The notes beneath the pieces are model-generated. The model was not told the DNA's origin and made no database searches. It saw only the letters and a program-made list of their open reading frames with translations. The translations under genes and the position numbers were made by a program. From Glossina fuscipes (Eukaryota > Arthropoda > Insecta > Diptera > Glossinidae), in the NCBI RefSeq assembly GCF_014805625.2, contig NW_023998414.1, positions 41,041,079-41,105,078 of the forward strand: a stretch of 64,000 nt of DNA, given 5' to 3'. How positions within the stretch are numbered: the first letter of the stretch is position 1; every line of letters starts with the position of its first letter. Positions 39,961-52,173 of this stretch are shown here, one piece after another.

Positions 39961-40229
39961 CTTATGTAAATAACTGAAAAGATCTTGATCTTGATCAAAG
40001 AGCAAATTCTCACTAAAATTAGACCAAATGGTCAAGTGACATTTCCACATCATAGTAATTGACCTTTAATCAGTGCAGGTAAATGCTTCAACAATGGTTG
40101 CGCCATTTATGCGATAAAGCATCGTGAAAGGAAACAAAAGACTGCGGGTTAGCTGATAGTTCATGGCTATTGAAACTAGAGCGCTGAGAGCAACGCGAAA
40201 GAGCAACGACATCTCTCTTTTAGCAATCG

Positions 40230-40530
40230 ATTATGCGGTAAGACCCATTCTCACCCCGATGGTTTGATTAGTCGACACGAATGCGACCACAAGGTGTCAC
40301 TAATTGCATGAAATTTCGGACTGGAGCGATAATAGGATCATTCTTCTTTGGAAAAGGGGCCCCTTACACACATGGTAATCATATTTTTTGTTCCTGAAAT
40401 GCAAGACATGGATGTGAACGACATATGATTTCAACAAGATAGTGCCACATGCCATACACCCTACGAAGCAATTCAATTACTGCGTGAGTCTTTTATTTCT
40501 TGCGCGAATTTTGTGCGCATAGGTCTATAA
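40230..40530 (+). pseudogene. mariner transposase relic, central region
   Basis: Translated pieces read GAIIGSFFFGKGAPYTHGN (40325 on), then, after a +1 shift, FFVPEMQDMDVNDI, an in-frame TGA where Trp is expected, and FQQDSATCHTPYEAIQLL. This is the mariner/IS630-type block GIIGPFFF...MQ..D...WFQQDGATCHT with the second catalytic Asp at 40438-40440. Downstream SPD-type sequence is not recognisable. It is a broken relic of a different lineage from the other mariner pieces here, which have DNARPH-type motifs. Confidence 0.8.
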
Positions 40531-41914
40531 AGTCAGCAACGATGCAAACGATGAAATTCAAAACTCAGATATAATTTTGTAAAGGGGCATCCATCTCTTT
40601 TGCATTTGCCATCTCTTGGGCATGTTTCAACTGGTCAAAGTATACCATTCGCTTCTAGATTACTATGTGCTTCAACAACTTTGCCCAACAACTCAATTAT
40701 TTTTGGTCAATGTTTGCACCTTTTCACCGATAATTATTTTGATTATTATAACGATTCTTCCTGATACGAAAGCTGTTGAACGTGTTGTGCAAGAACTTGA
40801 ATCGGTATGTACAGTTCATAATGATACACAGTTCATAATGATTTCGCTGCAAAGGTGGCGAAAAGCGTACCGAAAATCGAGATTGTATAGGAGAATTTGA
40901 TTAATGAGGAGAATTTAGGGATATTGTGAAATTGATTGTTATTTGCAATTCTTCGCCAAGACTTACATCTGCCCTCTTCTCAAATCGCTTTTGTTCAAAG
41001 GTGAGAGAGTCACGACAAACACATGCAACTTAAATCGAATCGACTGAAGCAGAATGATTTCCTTCGAAAATAATAAATTTCTTTGTCGCTGTCAGTAACT
41101 GGCGGTGTTTCTGTTTCGAAGTCTGTCTTAGTAAGCAGTAGAAGCGCGGATTTAATGAACTCATCAAATAAAAAAGAGACCTTTCAATTGACTGGTTTTA
41201 CCGGCGGCATTGGCTCACCGTGCTTATGACAACTATCGGCTTCCCCTGTTTGGGAAGCTATTTATGTTCAATTCGTATATGTTTGTATGTATGTTCAATG
41301 AATACAATATTCAAAATATAAATCATATCATATGATGGACAGTCGTTTGCCCAAAAATTTATCGCATCAGCATCAATTTTTTTCTCCCATCACAGTGCAT
41401 AGTTGTTTGCGTAATTGTAGGCGAGCGTAAGATAATGCTTGCTTTAATATGACTTTCAGCCCCATTATTATTATTCATGCTTTTATTATTGTGCATGCTT
41501 TTATATATATATATATGTATATATACATAACACATACTTAAGTACACATGTATAGTTTACATTGTTTGCACAGCTGTAAATCTTGTTGCATTTTACGAAT
41601 ATAATGAAAATGAAAATGTTCTACTCATTTAGGAATGAAAAAAACTTGTGTTTTTCTACAATCATTGTTATTATTATACATTTTTTTTCTTTTTTTTTTA
41701 AATTAAAGCGAAATATTTATACGGACTTGCGACGAGAGAAAGGAAAATATTGTTATTGTTTTATATGTATATTTACTTTAACAACAGACCCGTATTAAAA
41801 GGCAATGAAAGAGAAAAGGGCCGACGCGAAATGTACTACAACCTTATTTAAATAAATAAGGAAATGGGTGCACTTTCACAATTGCACCGTTTTATTTGCG
41901 CGAACGGGAAGAAG

Positions 41915-41929
41915 AGAGTGAGTGAGAGT

Positions 41930-41990
<61 letters not shown>

Positions 41991-41994
41991 CGAG
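41915..41994. repeat. (GA)n microsatellite
   Basis: Long GA tract with GAGT-type interruptions at the left side. Confidence 0.95.
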
Positions 41995-42112
41995 AATATT
42001 GTTTTAAATTATTGCATTACGAATTATATTATAATGTATTTGAAGATGTTCTCGTCGATTGCTTTTAATTATCATTAACTTCTTTATACCCAATAACCTC
42101 AAAACGGGTAAA

Positions 42113-42140
42113 TGTGTGTGTGTGTGTGTGTGTGTGTGTG
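42113..42140. repeat. (TG)n microsatellite
   Basis: About 14 TG units. Confidence 0.95.
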
Positions 42141-42515
42141 GATGTTAGGTTCATCTTTCCATTTTTAAGATCCGGTAGTAGAGTCAATTAACGCCCGTAA
42201 AAAATATATATATTCTTTACTCGATTAATATATATCTCTGTCTATCTGTCCCTTTCCTTTGGTACATAACCGCAAGCCGTTATGTAAAGATTGCAAGGAA
42301 AATTTCTTACTTCTTACACATTTCCGTTATCGTTTACGTTACACGGTATAGAAGGAATAAGAACAGATTGCGGTAAATTGTTTAAAGTTCTTAGAATTTT
42401 ATGTCATTTTCGTTGATGGGTCTTGTTCGAGAAATTTACTTCAGTTTAATTAGTTCTTTTTAGATAGTTAGCTTTATTGTTTACTTATTCTGTTTAGTGG
42501 TACCGAACGGTAAAG

Positions 42516-42554
42516 AGTTGCGAGTTGCGAATTGCGAATTGCGAATTGCGAATT
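42516..42554. repeat. Heptamer array, GAATTGC unit
   Basis: Five units of 7 bp (two GAGTTGC then three GAATTGC) plus a partial sixth. Confidence 0.9.
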
Positions 42555-43461
42555 TTCTTGATGAGCGCAAGTGAAAGAAAATGTATGAAATTTTATGCGA
42601 TGAACATTTCTTGATACACTGCTTGGAAAATTCCTCTTTACTGTATGCCACGCATTGCATTTGTGTAACAAAAGCACTTGAGCTCAGAGACTCACTTGAG
42701 CTTCAGAGACTGAAATGACATCATATGCAGCTCAAATTTTAAAGCATTTCTTCTTCTCTTTAATATTTAAAATTATTGCATTTTTCGTAAGGTCTGCAAA
42801 AAATTTACTCACTTTTTTGACTCTTTGATGTATGAATAATAAAACTTTTAATGGTATTATAAAATATATTCATCTTTTTGAGTAAACTTTAAGCCTTGTC
42901 GTCACGTAGTAGTCAAGTCAATGCATATAATTTTAATAATATATTATTCCATGCATACGAGACAGATGAAGTTTTACATATAGATTAATGAAAAATTTTG
43001 CTAAGAATTTTGTAAATTTTCTAAGGTTCCCGATAGCAAGCATTTATGATATTTATTTTTTAGTTTGCGAACATTGCGAACAGAAAACTTATTTGTCGTT
43101 CACGACAAATGTTTTTTGTATCATCACTTTTTAACTTTTCCATTCCATTTTCAGTATGTCATCTCATTAAACTTTTCACGTAAGTGGGTTTTAAAGCTTC
43201 GCGAATAGGTGATGCGTTTTTAAATATAAATTATAATTAAAATGACAAGTTTCATCATCATCATTACTTAATTAAGATGTGCGCCACCGATTGCACTAAT
43301 TTTCTCATTACTTTAAAATGATTCAAGCAATACTTTCCACTTCATGACAAATTGATAGCTGCTACGGCTTGTAAGTTATTAATGAAAATATTACGCTTCT
43401 TTGCGCCCTTTCAATACTTGCTCAATTTTCTATTAACTTTTTCTTTTGCCAATCATTTTCT

Positions 43462-43502
43462 ATTTTCAATTTTCAATTTTCAATTTTTAATTTTCAATTT
43501 TT
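43462..43502. repeat. Heptamer array, CAATTTT unit
   Basis: About five tandem copies, one with CAATTTTTAATTTT variation. Confidence 0.85.
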
Positions 43503-45254
43503 ACCTTTGAAATTTAAAAGAGCCAAAGAATGCCAAACGTTTCAATGTCTACATCAATGTTTGAGATTCTAGGATAGATAGATTGAAAAGCTTTGCCGCT
43601 TTGAAAGGCAAACGTCACCACTTCGCTATTCATTATGGTAAAGACGCTTCCCGTCGCATTCAGTGTTCAGCAATTCGATCATTTAACCGACTTTGTGGTA
43701 CTCCTCCTGTGGTACTTAGTTTATGAGATTGACGTGTGGTCACTAAACTACCTTATAACCATTGTATATTCTTTTTCTGCTAGCACCTCTTGCTTCTATT
43801 ATCAACCGAACATTATGAAGAACACCACCCGATTTGAAGACTTTCCATGTAAAAAAATTCAACTAATATTTCGTCCGATAAGAAACCTGAGTGGCGCTCG
43901 CGAAGTTGTTAAACGAATTTATTGTGGCCAGTTAGTCAGTTGCCCGCTAATATGAATGAAAAAGTCAAGTATGAATATCCACTTGCGGAGATGATACGAC
44001 GTCGACAGATCGTATGCAAATGTTAAGCGAAAGGAACATGAAAAGAGCTGCTTATCACGAAGAATGACTTTGCGATGAAAATCATCACCTTTCTTCATAT
44101 AAAATTTTTGCTTTAAAGTTACAAATGCATACAGTAGCATCAGGTCTTCAGTCAATGTTCACTTATAGATGACCAATTTGTAACCAGTGAAATCAGTTCA
44201 TCATGAATTGTTTTGCATGCAATCGCGTAATACAATATTTCACTGCTGCAACTCTACACACGATTGGTAAAAGCACCCATGTTTACTCAATAGAACTTTT
44301 TTCATAAGACGACTACTTGTTTGTTTCTTCTTTGGGGAAAATTGAATTGAGAAGAGAAAGCTTTCTTGACGAATGTATTTTCTCACATGAATGAAAGTTG
44401 AAGTTTAGAAAAAAAAAAAAAAAATGGGACAAAATCAAAGGACCTTATGAATGAATGAAGTCGTCAAGTTTACAAAATATTGCAGGTGCTGGAAAAGCAA
44501 GATTGACACTAACCATAAATTCTAAAAGGGTGGGTGTGAAGATTGCAAATAGCGAAAAAAGAATGAACTCAAATGTGTAACAGAATATGTGCGTTAGAAC
44601 TTTCATACGTTTTACTCTTCCGTTCACTGTGAGAGGGATTTCACTCCACGAAGTATGGAAAATGTAAAAAAAAGTCTAGGCTATTGGTAAGCACTGGGGC
44701 CGGGTAGCGTAAGACTTGCGGAACATCTGCTTGGTTAAAGACTTCCTTGTATAGAGAGCTGATTATCGGAAAAATCATCGGCGCTTCACATAATAAATTG
44801 TTAGATCGGCCTTGTTTAGCGGGAAGGACATGGCCTACATCCACGAAGAAGAGTACGGGGACCACTTAAATAGTGAAACCTAACCTGCAAACGGCGAGTG
44901 CGCCGTTATTTACTGTGTAATTAAAGAATAATTGCCGTAACTATTCTTCGCCTAGGCTGAGTTCTCTTGCTCTGATATCCACTACTTCGTACTCGCGGCA
45001 GTAGGAAAGGACAAGAGAGACAAGAGACAAGAGGGAGCGCGAGTAATGAATTAGGCAAATTCCTTTCGTATTGTATGTGCTAGATATACGAACAAATATG
45101 CCTTATATAACCTGAAAAGTGCTTAACCTGCAGCGTTATTGAAAATGCATTCACTTTAATTAATCCCTTTTAGACTCATAAATATTTAGTTTTGAGATTA
45201 GACGCCTGCGTCTCTATTACTGAGTTTAATAGGTTTATGCATGTATATTGTGTA

Positions 45255-45340
45255 AGTATATATATATATATATGTATATATATATGTGTGTGTGTGTGTG
45301 CGTGTATGTATGTGCGTGTGTGTGTGTGTGTGTGTATGCG
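45255..45340. repeat. (TA)n/(TG)n compound microsatellite
   Basis: TA units followed by TG units with GCGTGTA interruptions. Confidence 0.9.
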
Positions 45341-45943
45341 TTTGTTTATGTGCTTATAATCTATATTGTGCAGCGTACTTAATTGACTATGGTCAAGCAT
45401 TTTAAAAAGCAAAGCAAGCGCGTTTCCCTTCCATGCATACATACAAGCGAAGCTAAATACCTTTCCTGACAGATAAAAGGAAAAAAAAAAAAAACAATTG
45501 ATTTAAAAATAATTCTAGTTTTATAGTGATGTAAAAAATCGAATTCCAAATCAAAAATTCATTATCTCGGTTGTAGCTTTGCATTGACTCGTGAAACGCA
45601 TGCATACCGTTAGACTTATCGGTCAAATAAGCAAAGCGGTTTCATAATTAAATCGCAATGCAATTGACAACGCAAAGAATTCATTGAAATGGTTGACCTA
45701 TCTGAATTAATTTACGACAACACTGAGGACATCTATCATAAAACATCGAACGAAGAGAATGAGTAAGAAATTCGTACTGAAACAGGATTCGATTAATTAA
45801 TGTCTGAACCGATACTTATTTTCTCCCCCTTAATCGAATATGTTATGTTAATATAATAAATAATTAGTCCACTGGGCTACGACAATTGTTGTTTTCAGTT
45901 AAAAACGATGCTATACTACGTACTCGCAGTAAATTTGGGCGGA

Positions 45944-46144
45944 TTATTGGATATTGAAGCGCTTTTTCTCCTGCACCTTTAGAGATTTAACTAAATCTTT
46001 ACGTTGCGCTTGAACATAAATATCTTCTGGCGTTTTATTTTTTACTTCAAATATCGTGCTGCTGTTTACTCCCATACGATTCAAATTGATTGGAGAAAAT
46101 AACGTTAAACGCACATTTGAAATGCTGTTCGCCTTAAAATGTAC
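45944..46144 (-). CDS. Candidate terminal coding exon, unknown protein
   Basis: Read on the minus strand, 66 codons without a stop precede TAA (45944-45946). The product looks unusually protein-like for this AT-rich region: it is balanced and rich in charged residues, with a middle SSTIFEVKNKTPEDIYVQAQ and a C-terminus KSLKVQEKKRFNIQ. The frame is closed just upstream by a TAA, and a possible acceptor AG (46145-46146, RC of CT) lies between, so it could be a last exon starting at 46144. The pyrimidine tract before that AG is poor. No domain is recognised. It is on the same strand as the ENGase exons but 10.7 kb away, and I cannot show that it belongs to that gene. It could also be a chance open frame. 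Confidence 0.28.
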   Translation of the reverse strand, partial: VHFKANSISNVRLTLFSPINLNRMGVNSSTIFEVKNKTPEDIYVQAQRKDLVKSLKVQEKKRFNIQ

Positions 46145-47363
46145 CTTCAGTACACATTATCTGGAACCAGTAGATTGGAGCTTGCAGCAAAATGTTTACT
46201 CGTAAATAGGCGTGTCCATTTTTATTAGTAAGAAATGTTCGCAGCAAGCTTTCAGTCAGTGTGTCCTATAGGCAGTAAGTTGCAGCTCTTTCTCAGCTGC
46301 ACTTTTCAAGCATTTTCGCATTAAACTAAGCCGGATGGCTTAGCCAATGTTCCAGATCAATATGCCCGATAAACTGTAAGCCGTAGCTTTTCGCTTAGTT
46401 CGGATCAGAGCATGAAGCCATAATTTTCATTTTACTCTGTGGCCATTACGCAAACGTAGCAGCTTTCTTTACACATTAATTTTTGCAATGATAAACGTGT
46501 CTTGCAGCAATGAAAGAACCGAAGAACCGCAGCGAGAACAAGTCGATAGATGGGCTTGTACTAAAGTCAATAATATGTAATATCCCAAGACTTCTGAATG
46601 TTACAAAATTGAGAAAAAACGTAGCATACTACAATTTCCGTTTAGGAATATAAAAACAAAAGGAGTTCAATTCAAATTTTTTCTTTCCTTTTTTGAACAT
46701 CATCAACATCACCATCATCATTATCACCAAACTGAGATTCATCCGGTTTTCCTTGTATTGAAAAAAATTTAAATTCTTTTTTTTCTTTCTCTCGAAATTC
46801 TGAACTAATGGAAAAAGTAATGATTGCGAATTTATAATGATGTAACCTCCACGGTGAAGTAGTCTTCAACAAACAGATTTAAGAAAGTTTTATTGCTTTT
46901 GCGTGAAATGATTAATGATTTAATGTAAAGGCAACTTAGGGGAAAAATTTACTTTCTTTCTTTTAAAAACTTGAACTGATGACTTAATCTAATGAAACTA
47001 ACGTTGACGAATAAAAATTGAAATCAAGTTTATCGCAATTAAGAAAATGATCCTCAGATTTATAAAAAGAATAAGTGGATCAGAGTGGCTCGATCTTAAA
47101 CGAAGTCATATAAATCAGTAAACCCTGTCTTATTACGGTGCGTGTGCATTTGCAGATGCAAGCATACGTATACATAGCTATATATATTATTTATATGTGA
47201 TATCAGCTACAGTTTAGCATTAGCTTATATATGGCAACGTATCGGTTTATTAGCACTGCTGCCAGATATTTCGAGTTCCACTTATAACATTTTCAAAGTT
47301 TAATTTCTCTATGGCATAGTACAGCTATTGACGATTGATATTGATTTGAAAACGCAGTACAAG
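46145..47363. other. No gene seen
   Basis: Searched on the minus strand for an exon upstream of the 45.94 kb candidate; none recognised. Confidence 0.45.
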
Positions 47364-47420
47364 TAAGAAAATTATATATTCGGTCATGAGCGGTGTCGTT
47401 CATTTCGAATAATAAAAGCT
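47364..47420. mobile_element. Family B terminal fragment
   Basis: It reads ACAAGTAAGAAAATTATATATTCGGTCATGAGCGG in pieces: CAAGTAAGAAAATTATAT then ATTCGGTCATGAGCGG. This is the inverse of CTTACTTGTTT at the family right end. The second palindrome arm is mutated. Confidence 0.6.
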
Positions 47421-47608
47421 ATCGGCCTCTTAATATATCAAAGCAATCCCACGTGGACGTAACGAAATACGCACTTAATTTCGGTTCAGTGCAGCAACCT
47501 TTTTTCAAATACAGTGCTGCTGGCAATTCGTTTATATGAAGAAGAAAATCTTTATTCAAATTTTACAGCTTTAGTGCTATTCACCGCAGGAATTCTGTGA
47601 CTTAAAAC

Positions 47609-47628
47609 AAAAAAAAAAAAAAAAAAAA
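47609..47628. repeat. A-rich tract then (CAAA)n
   Basis: A run followed by CAAACAAACAAA, immediately left of the family B copy at 47.65 kb. Confidence 0.85.
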
Positions 47629-47647
47629 CAAACAAACAAAAAGACGA

Positions 47648-48130
47648 GCAAGAAAGTTATATTCGGTCATGACCGAATCTTTCATATCCATCACCGTGAT
47701 CCTAAAGAGGAAAAAAGTTAAATAACTAAATTGTCGTATTCTATAATATTAGGTGGGCGAGGCCGATTTTGTCTACTTTCAGAATAAAAAAAATGTTGCG
47801 TTGTACTTTATGAGTAGCAAAAAAAAGTGTTCCCACTTGTTGTTACATAGCCGTGTGGATGTTGCGGCCGTGTCCTTCGAAGAGTTTTGGGTCATTTTCA
47901 AATTCTTTCTCAAGTCGATATCTTTGTTTTTGCGAACGGGAGCATGTTTATCACAGATAGTACACATTTGTCCAGACGGACAGATCGATAGACGGATGAA
48001 CAGACGGACAAGCTTAGGAGCACTCTAAATTTGAAACTGGCCAAGAATTTATATACTTGATGGGGTTTTTGAAGCTTGCTTCTGTGTTTTATAAATGTTT
48101 TCAAAAAAAATTATATTACGACACCCTATA
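47648..48130. mobile_element. Family B repeat, copy with left terminal repeat
   Basis: The left end is AGAAAGTTATATTCGGTCATG followed by ACCGAATCTTTCATATCCATCACCG, the inverse of the 23.8 kb right end. The centre has CCAGACGGACAGATCGATAG. The right part includes TATATACTTGATGGGGTTTT. It sits in a cluster with further family B pieces at 47.37, 48.24 and 48.95 kb. Confidence 0.65.
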
Positions 48131-48240
48131 GGCGTAGCCGGTGTTTTCCACTTTTGTGAAACTACCACAGTACCGTCCAAAGAATGTACGCTAAACTTTT
48201 TATAGACTTAGTGAGCAAAAAATCAATTTTGTATTCCTTT

Positions 48241-48505
48241 TAAATAGCAGAGGTCTTCTGAGGTTGCGCGGTTCCCATTTTTAATGCCCATCCGCGTGCA
48301 AGAACTTCCAATCTTCCCGCTATAGCATCATTTTTGCGATCAGGAAAATGTTTAAAACAAAAATTACCCTTACGGACCGACGGACATGCTAAGCTCAATT
48401 CAGAAATCGATGCTGACCGAGAATATATATACTTTGTGGGGTCTTTGATTCTGGGCGTTGCAAAAATTTTGACAAAATGATTATACCACCATTCCGGTGA
48501 TGGGG
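48241..48505 (+). mobile_element. Family B repeat, 3' half
   Basis: Blocks: CCGCGTGCAAGAACTTCCAA, ACGGACCGACGGACATGC, ATATATATACTTTGTGGGGT, and ATACCACCATTCCGGTGATGG at the end. The last matches the TCCGGTGATGGG of the 23.8 kb copy. The palindromic tip is missing. Confidence 0.65.
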
Positions 48506-48899
48506 GAAAAAAAACATTTATTTCATGCTTATAGCATGTCAAGTACATGGGGTGAGAAGTAAATCCACAATTTGTATACGACAGCGGTATTCTTTTTACT
48601 CTTGAACAAAGCATGAAGTCGCAACGTTTCGATTTCCGCTACTTTACTGGGTAAAAAATATTAGACAATATTACAGTTAGGAAAATTTAAGAAATTTATA
48701 AACATAACATAAGCCTTTTGAAGGTGAGCGCACGTGAAATTGGTCGTATTTAGCAGTTTGGCCATAATATCTGGCGTGACACAGCTACCATTGCTTGCCT
48801 GCAGCTGAGACGCGCTTACCTTTAAATTTGTTCTGAGATATAGGGTCCGCCAGCTGGTTTATTATCGTAATCGGGACGAGATAAAAACGAAAATTTCAA

Positions 48900-49110
48900 G
48901 TTTAGTCGTGTCTCTCGTTGACGCTGAAATGTCCGAACATATTCAATTGCAAGGGAATGCTTATACTGTGTTATTTAGTAGATCAAAGGAAAGCAGACCA
49001 AATTGAAAAAAAACCATTGCGGGCTTCTGCTTTGACCAATTTGGCCCATTTTCAATATCAACCTGCGTGCAAAAACTTCCAATATTTCTATCAAGTTTGA
49101 AGTCAGTGTC
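48900..49110 (+). mobile_element. Family B repeat, internal fragment
   Basis: It contains CCCATTTTCAATATCAACCT, GCGTGCAAAAACTTCCAATA and TTTCTATCAAGTTTGAAGTC. The GCGTGCAAGAACTTCCAA block is shared with the 48.24 kb copy. Confidence 0.55.
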
Positions 49111-49929
49111 ATAAACATTAACCCCGTTAAGCCATGCCAAGGCACATGCAAAAGTTCATAGCTTATAGATAACTTAAACAAGAAAAAAAAATTCTGAAAG
49201 TTATTGACTCAGTCGAAAGCAATTGCGTTCGTGAAATGCGCCAAAGTTTGAGGAAGAACCTCGCCGCACTTTATAAAATCACGTCGGCTAGAGCAATACT
49301 GGCGAAACGTTATTCGATCAAAAGGGCACATATTTGGTTTAATAAAGTTTGCAGTAAAATATATAAGAAAACAATACACAAAGCATCTACGTTAGTTGGC
49401 GCACACATACTGAATTCACATCAAGGCGAAAATATTTTTCATTTACTTATATGTTGTTTTTATTTTTTCATTTATTCTACGAAACTCAAACAACTAACAA
49501 CTGTAACCGCTCGGTTGAAATTTATATTATTTCAGTTACTATGGAAAGGAGAACAGAAGCGACTTAAATTAGAGAGAAAAATGAAGTCAATCACATTCGA
49601 CCCTAAAATGCTTCATATGGTCATCGAAATTTTCTTTGCTCTCTGTTGCAAACTTACACAAACTTAAGGGTCTCCAGCACCTAATTCATTCGGCCGTAGC
49701 TTATTATGAAGATAAATAACTAACTTTTGAGGATTTCATCGCGAAATATCACTAACCGGGACTATTTTGACTCAATAGAGAGCCAATATTAATGCTGGCC
49801 ATCAGGGAGTTTATGACATTTCGGCGGATTGTAAGCATATCGTACTTTAGAAGCTGCTGCTGTGAACCAAACACGTTTGTAGTGATTGTAGGAAAATGGA
49901 GTGAACGTAATAGTTTCGTAGTTTGCTAA
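49111..49929. other. No gene seen; holds the longest open frame
   Basis: The 143-codon plus frame at 49236-49667 is the longest in the window but is Lys/Leu/Ile-rich without a domain. It could contain decayed sequence of the mariner relic that follows. Confidence 0.45.
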
Positions 49930-50110
49930 CAATGCCTTATCGCACACAGTTCCAAAGCCCGTCTAGAAATTAAGAGAACTTGGCTGGAAGATTTTAAAAT
50001 ACCCGTGACTTGCACGGTCAGCCTGATATTGTTTCCCTTTTTACCGAACTGTTTCAATAACGTTAAGTCTATGCCAGAGGAGGCCTATTAACTAATGCTG
50101 CGTCTCGCGA
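49930..50110 (+). pseudogene. mariner transposase relic (short)
   Basis: Nucleotide blocks shared with the 21.2 kb relic (CGCACA, AGCCCG, GAGAACTTGG) begin this segment. Translated pieces further on, such as LFPFLPNCFNNVKSMPEEA, resemble the irritans/mellifera-type HLFRSLQNSLNGVKFxSKE region. There are several stops and shifts. No inverted repeats are recognised. It is less certain than the other relics. Confidence 0.4.
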
Positions 50111-52013
50111 GTCTTCAAACACAATTTACAAAAGTTTCAACAGTTTACAAGAAGTTATCAACGAACAACACCGTGCCGCTACTTATATAAAAGACGCTAA
50201 GTTCTGTGTTCGCAATTTTTAATTTCTCAAGGTTTAACAGATTTGAACAATGTTTCAAGTGTCCTTCTATGCAAACATTCATTTGGGACTGACCGTTGCT
50301 GGATGAATGAAACTTGTGCAGTCTGTGCCGCCGTACCACGGACCTGAGCTGGACAGACTAGACATTACGTTGCTCTGCAATTGGATCTGTTTGCTTTTGA
50401 CCTGCTCGTAATGTTCGAGTGGATCGACGGAGGAAAATCTATTAAAAAACAATATTGATCATAAAAAGTTAAGAAACTGGCCATCTCTAGGTTAGAATCC
50501 TGGTATCTGGGCTATCGTTAAGACATCTAACAGAGCTTGAAAACTCTGAACGTACCACATTTTCCAACTACTATTGCATACTATCGCAGAGTTATGCAAG
50601 TTTAATTAGGAGAGCATATAGATCTATACATCCATACATACAATTTTTCCTTCACTTTAGTAATGAACGGACATATGTTTGCTGTTTTAAGGACACTCCT
50701 ATGTTAATTTCTTTTGTCCTTTTCAGCCATTCACAGCAATCAGTATTTCATACCTAGATGTTAAATAATCTTTTCCAATGGTGTGCTTTCGGTAAAAGTT
50801 AGAATGCCTTGAAGGGAATCTTACTTGGATATACTCATCATCTAAGATAATATATAAATGAAAATTCTTTCGGATTTTTGTTGCTGTGCATCAGCACACT
50901 CTTCACAGCAAACACTGTCCGTAACATGCTCACAAAAGGAAAGAAGAAAAAACTATATGTAGAGATTACCGTTAACTATCTATTTACAATTTAATTCTTT
51001 AACTATTAAGAACGTGCCGTGGGAACGGCAGGGGGAGGGGGGGAAAGGAATTTAATTTACTTTTTGACTTCACCTTTGAATATCCAGCAAGATTTGAGTT
51101 TAGTTTGCACACACATAGAATGATGAGTGTGCGGATAGACTAAGTTAATCCTACGTTGGCCAAAATGCGTGTACACTTTACAATGTCTCCACTGTGCATT
51201 GTAGGAATCACAAACGAAATGACAAAATCATTATGCGCTTATACCCGGCAGGTAAGCGTAAAAAAGTAAAGCAAGACTTTCTTTATGTATACAAAAATGG
51301 AAAAGAGTTTAACTGCACACACAAAACTTTATTTGCCAAGGTGTATAAAAGCACTCACAATAAACGAAAGCAATAGTAAGCAATTGCATGTAACGCCAAT
51401 ATGTACGAACATGCACAATTGGGGAGACAACGGTTGCGCCAAGTGCCACAAAATAAGAAAACAAAAACCTGAAACTCTTCTGTTTACATAGCACTTACGG
51501 GTACACATACATGTGGTGAAACAACCTTTTGTATGCCGTTGCGAATAATTTATAATGGAAGTGCAAAAAAGCATGAGTTTATGTGTTGAATGAAAGTATG
51601 CGTGCACCGATTTTACATCACATCTGAGAGAAGAGAGATTCCACGAAGTGTTTCAAAATTACCGCGAGTAAAATTTTAGGAACTCTTAATGCTACTATCC
51701 TATCAATGTTATCTAGAACAGTAGTAATTACCAACCACTTGGCAAGTTGCTCTTCCACTCTCGTCTCTTTGTAACGGGAAAAATACTTTTTTAAATTCCT
51801 TAATATGACGTCACATTATATCAATATTTACAAAGCAAACGCATATAAAGTATCGCGCTTTGAAACGAACATGCGTCACCGTATACATGTAAGTGCATAA
51901 ACGTGAAAAAAAAACACGGCCCGAGTAGGTGGCAAATAAAACTCGTTCCATTCGACCAATGCTTCAAATAATTTTAGTGAGAATTCTCTATACAAATATG
52001 AAGAAAACTTTTA

Positions 52014-52038
52014 TAATTAATTAATTAATTAATTAATT
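52014..52038. repeat. (TTAA)n microsatellite
   Basis: Six TTAA units. Confidence 0.9.
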
Positions 52039-52136
52039 TATCTTTATTTAATATAAAATATTCACACTCGAATATGTTTAATATATTTTACCACCATTGA
52101 GATATGGCATAAAACGTGTTCCCTATTTACATTATC

Positions 52137-52142
<6 letters not shown>

Positions 52143-52170
<28 letters not shown>
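52143..52170. repeat. (TA)n microsatellite
   Basis: About 13 TA units. Confidence 0.9.

Positions 52171-52173
<3 letters not shown>

Larger units (their letters stand above)
40531..45943. other. No gene seen
   Basis: AT-rich DNA with the densest set of simple repeats in the window (GA, TG, two heptamer arrays, TA/TG). No coding motif in the 106-codon frame at 43635-43955 or the others. Confidence 0.55.

Noticed and set aside
48240..48614. 124-codon minus-strand open frame
   Set aside because: It overlaps a family B copy and reads through its conserved non-coding blocks.
49236..49667. 143-codon open frame, the longest in the window
   Set aside because: Composition is that of translated AT-rich DNA, with no domain, no splice context and no repeat match; open frames of this size can arise by chance here.
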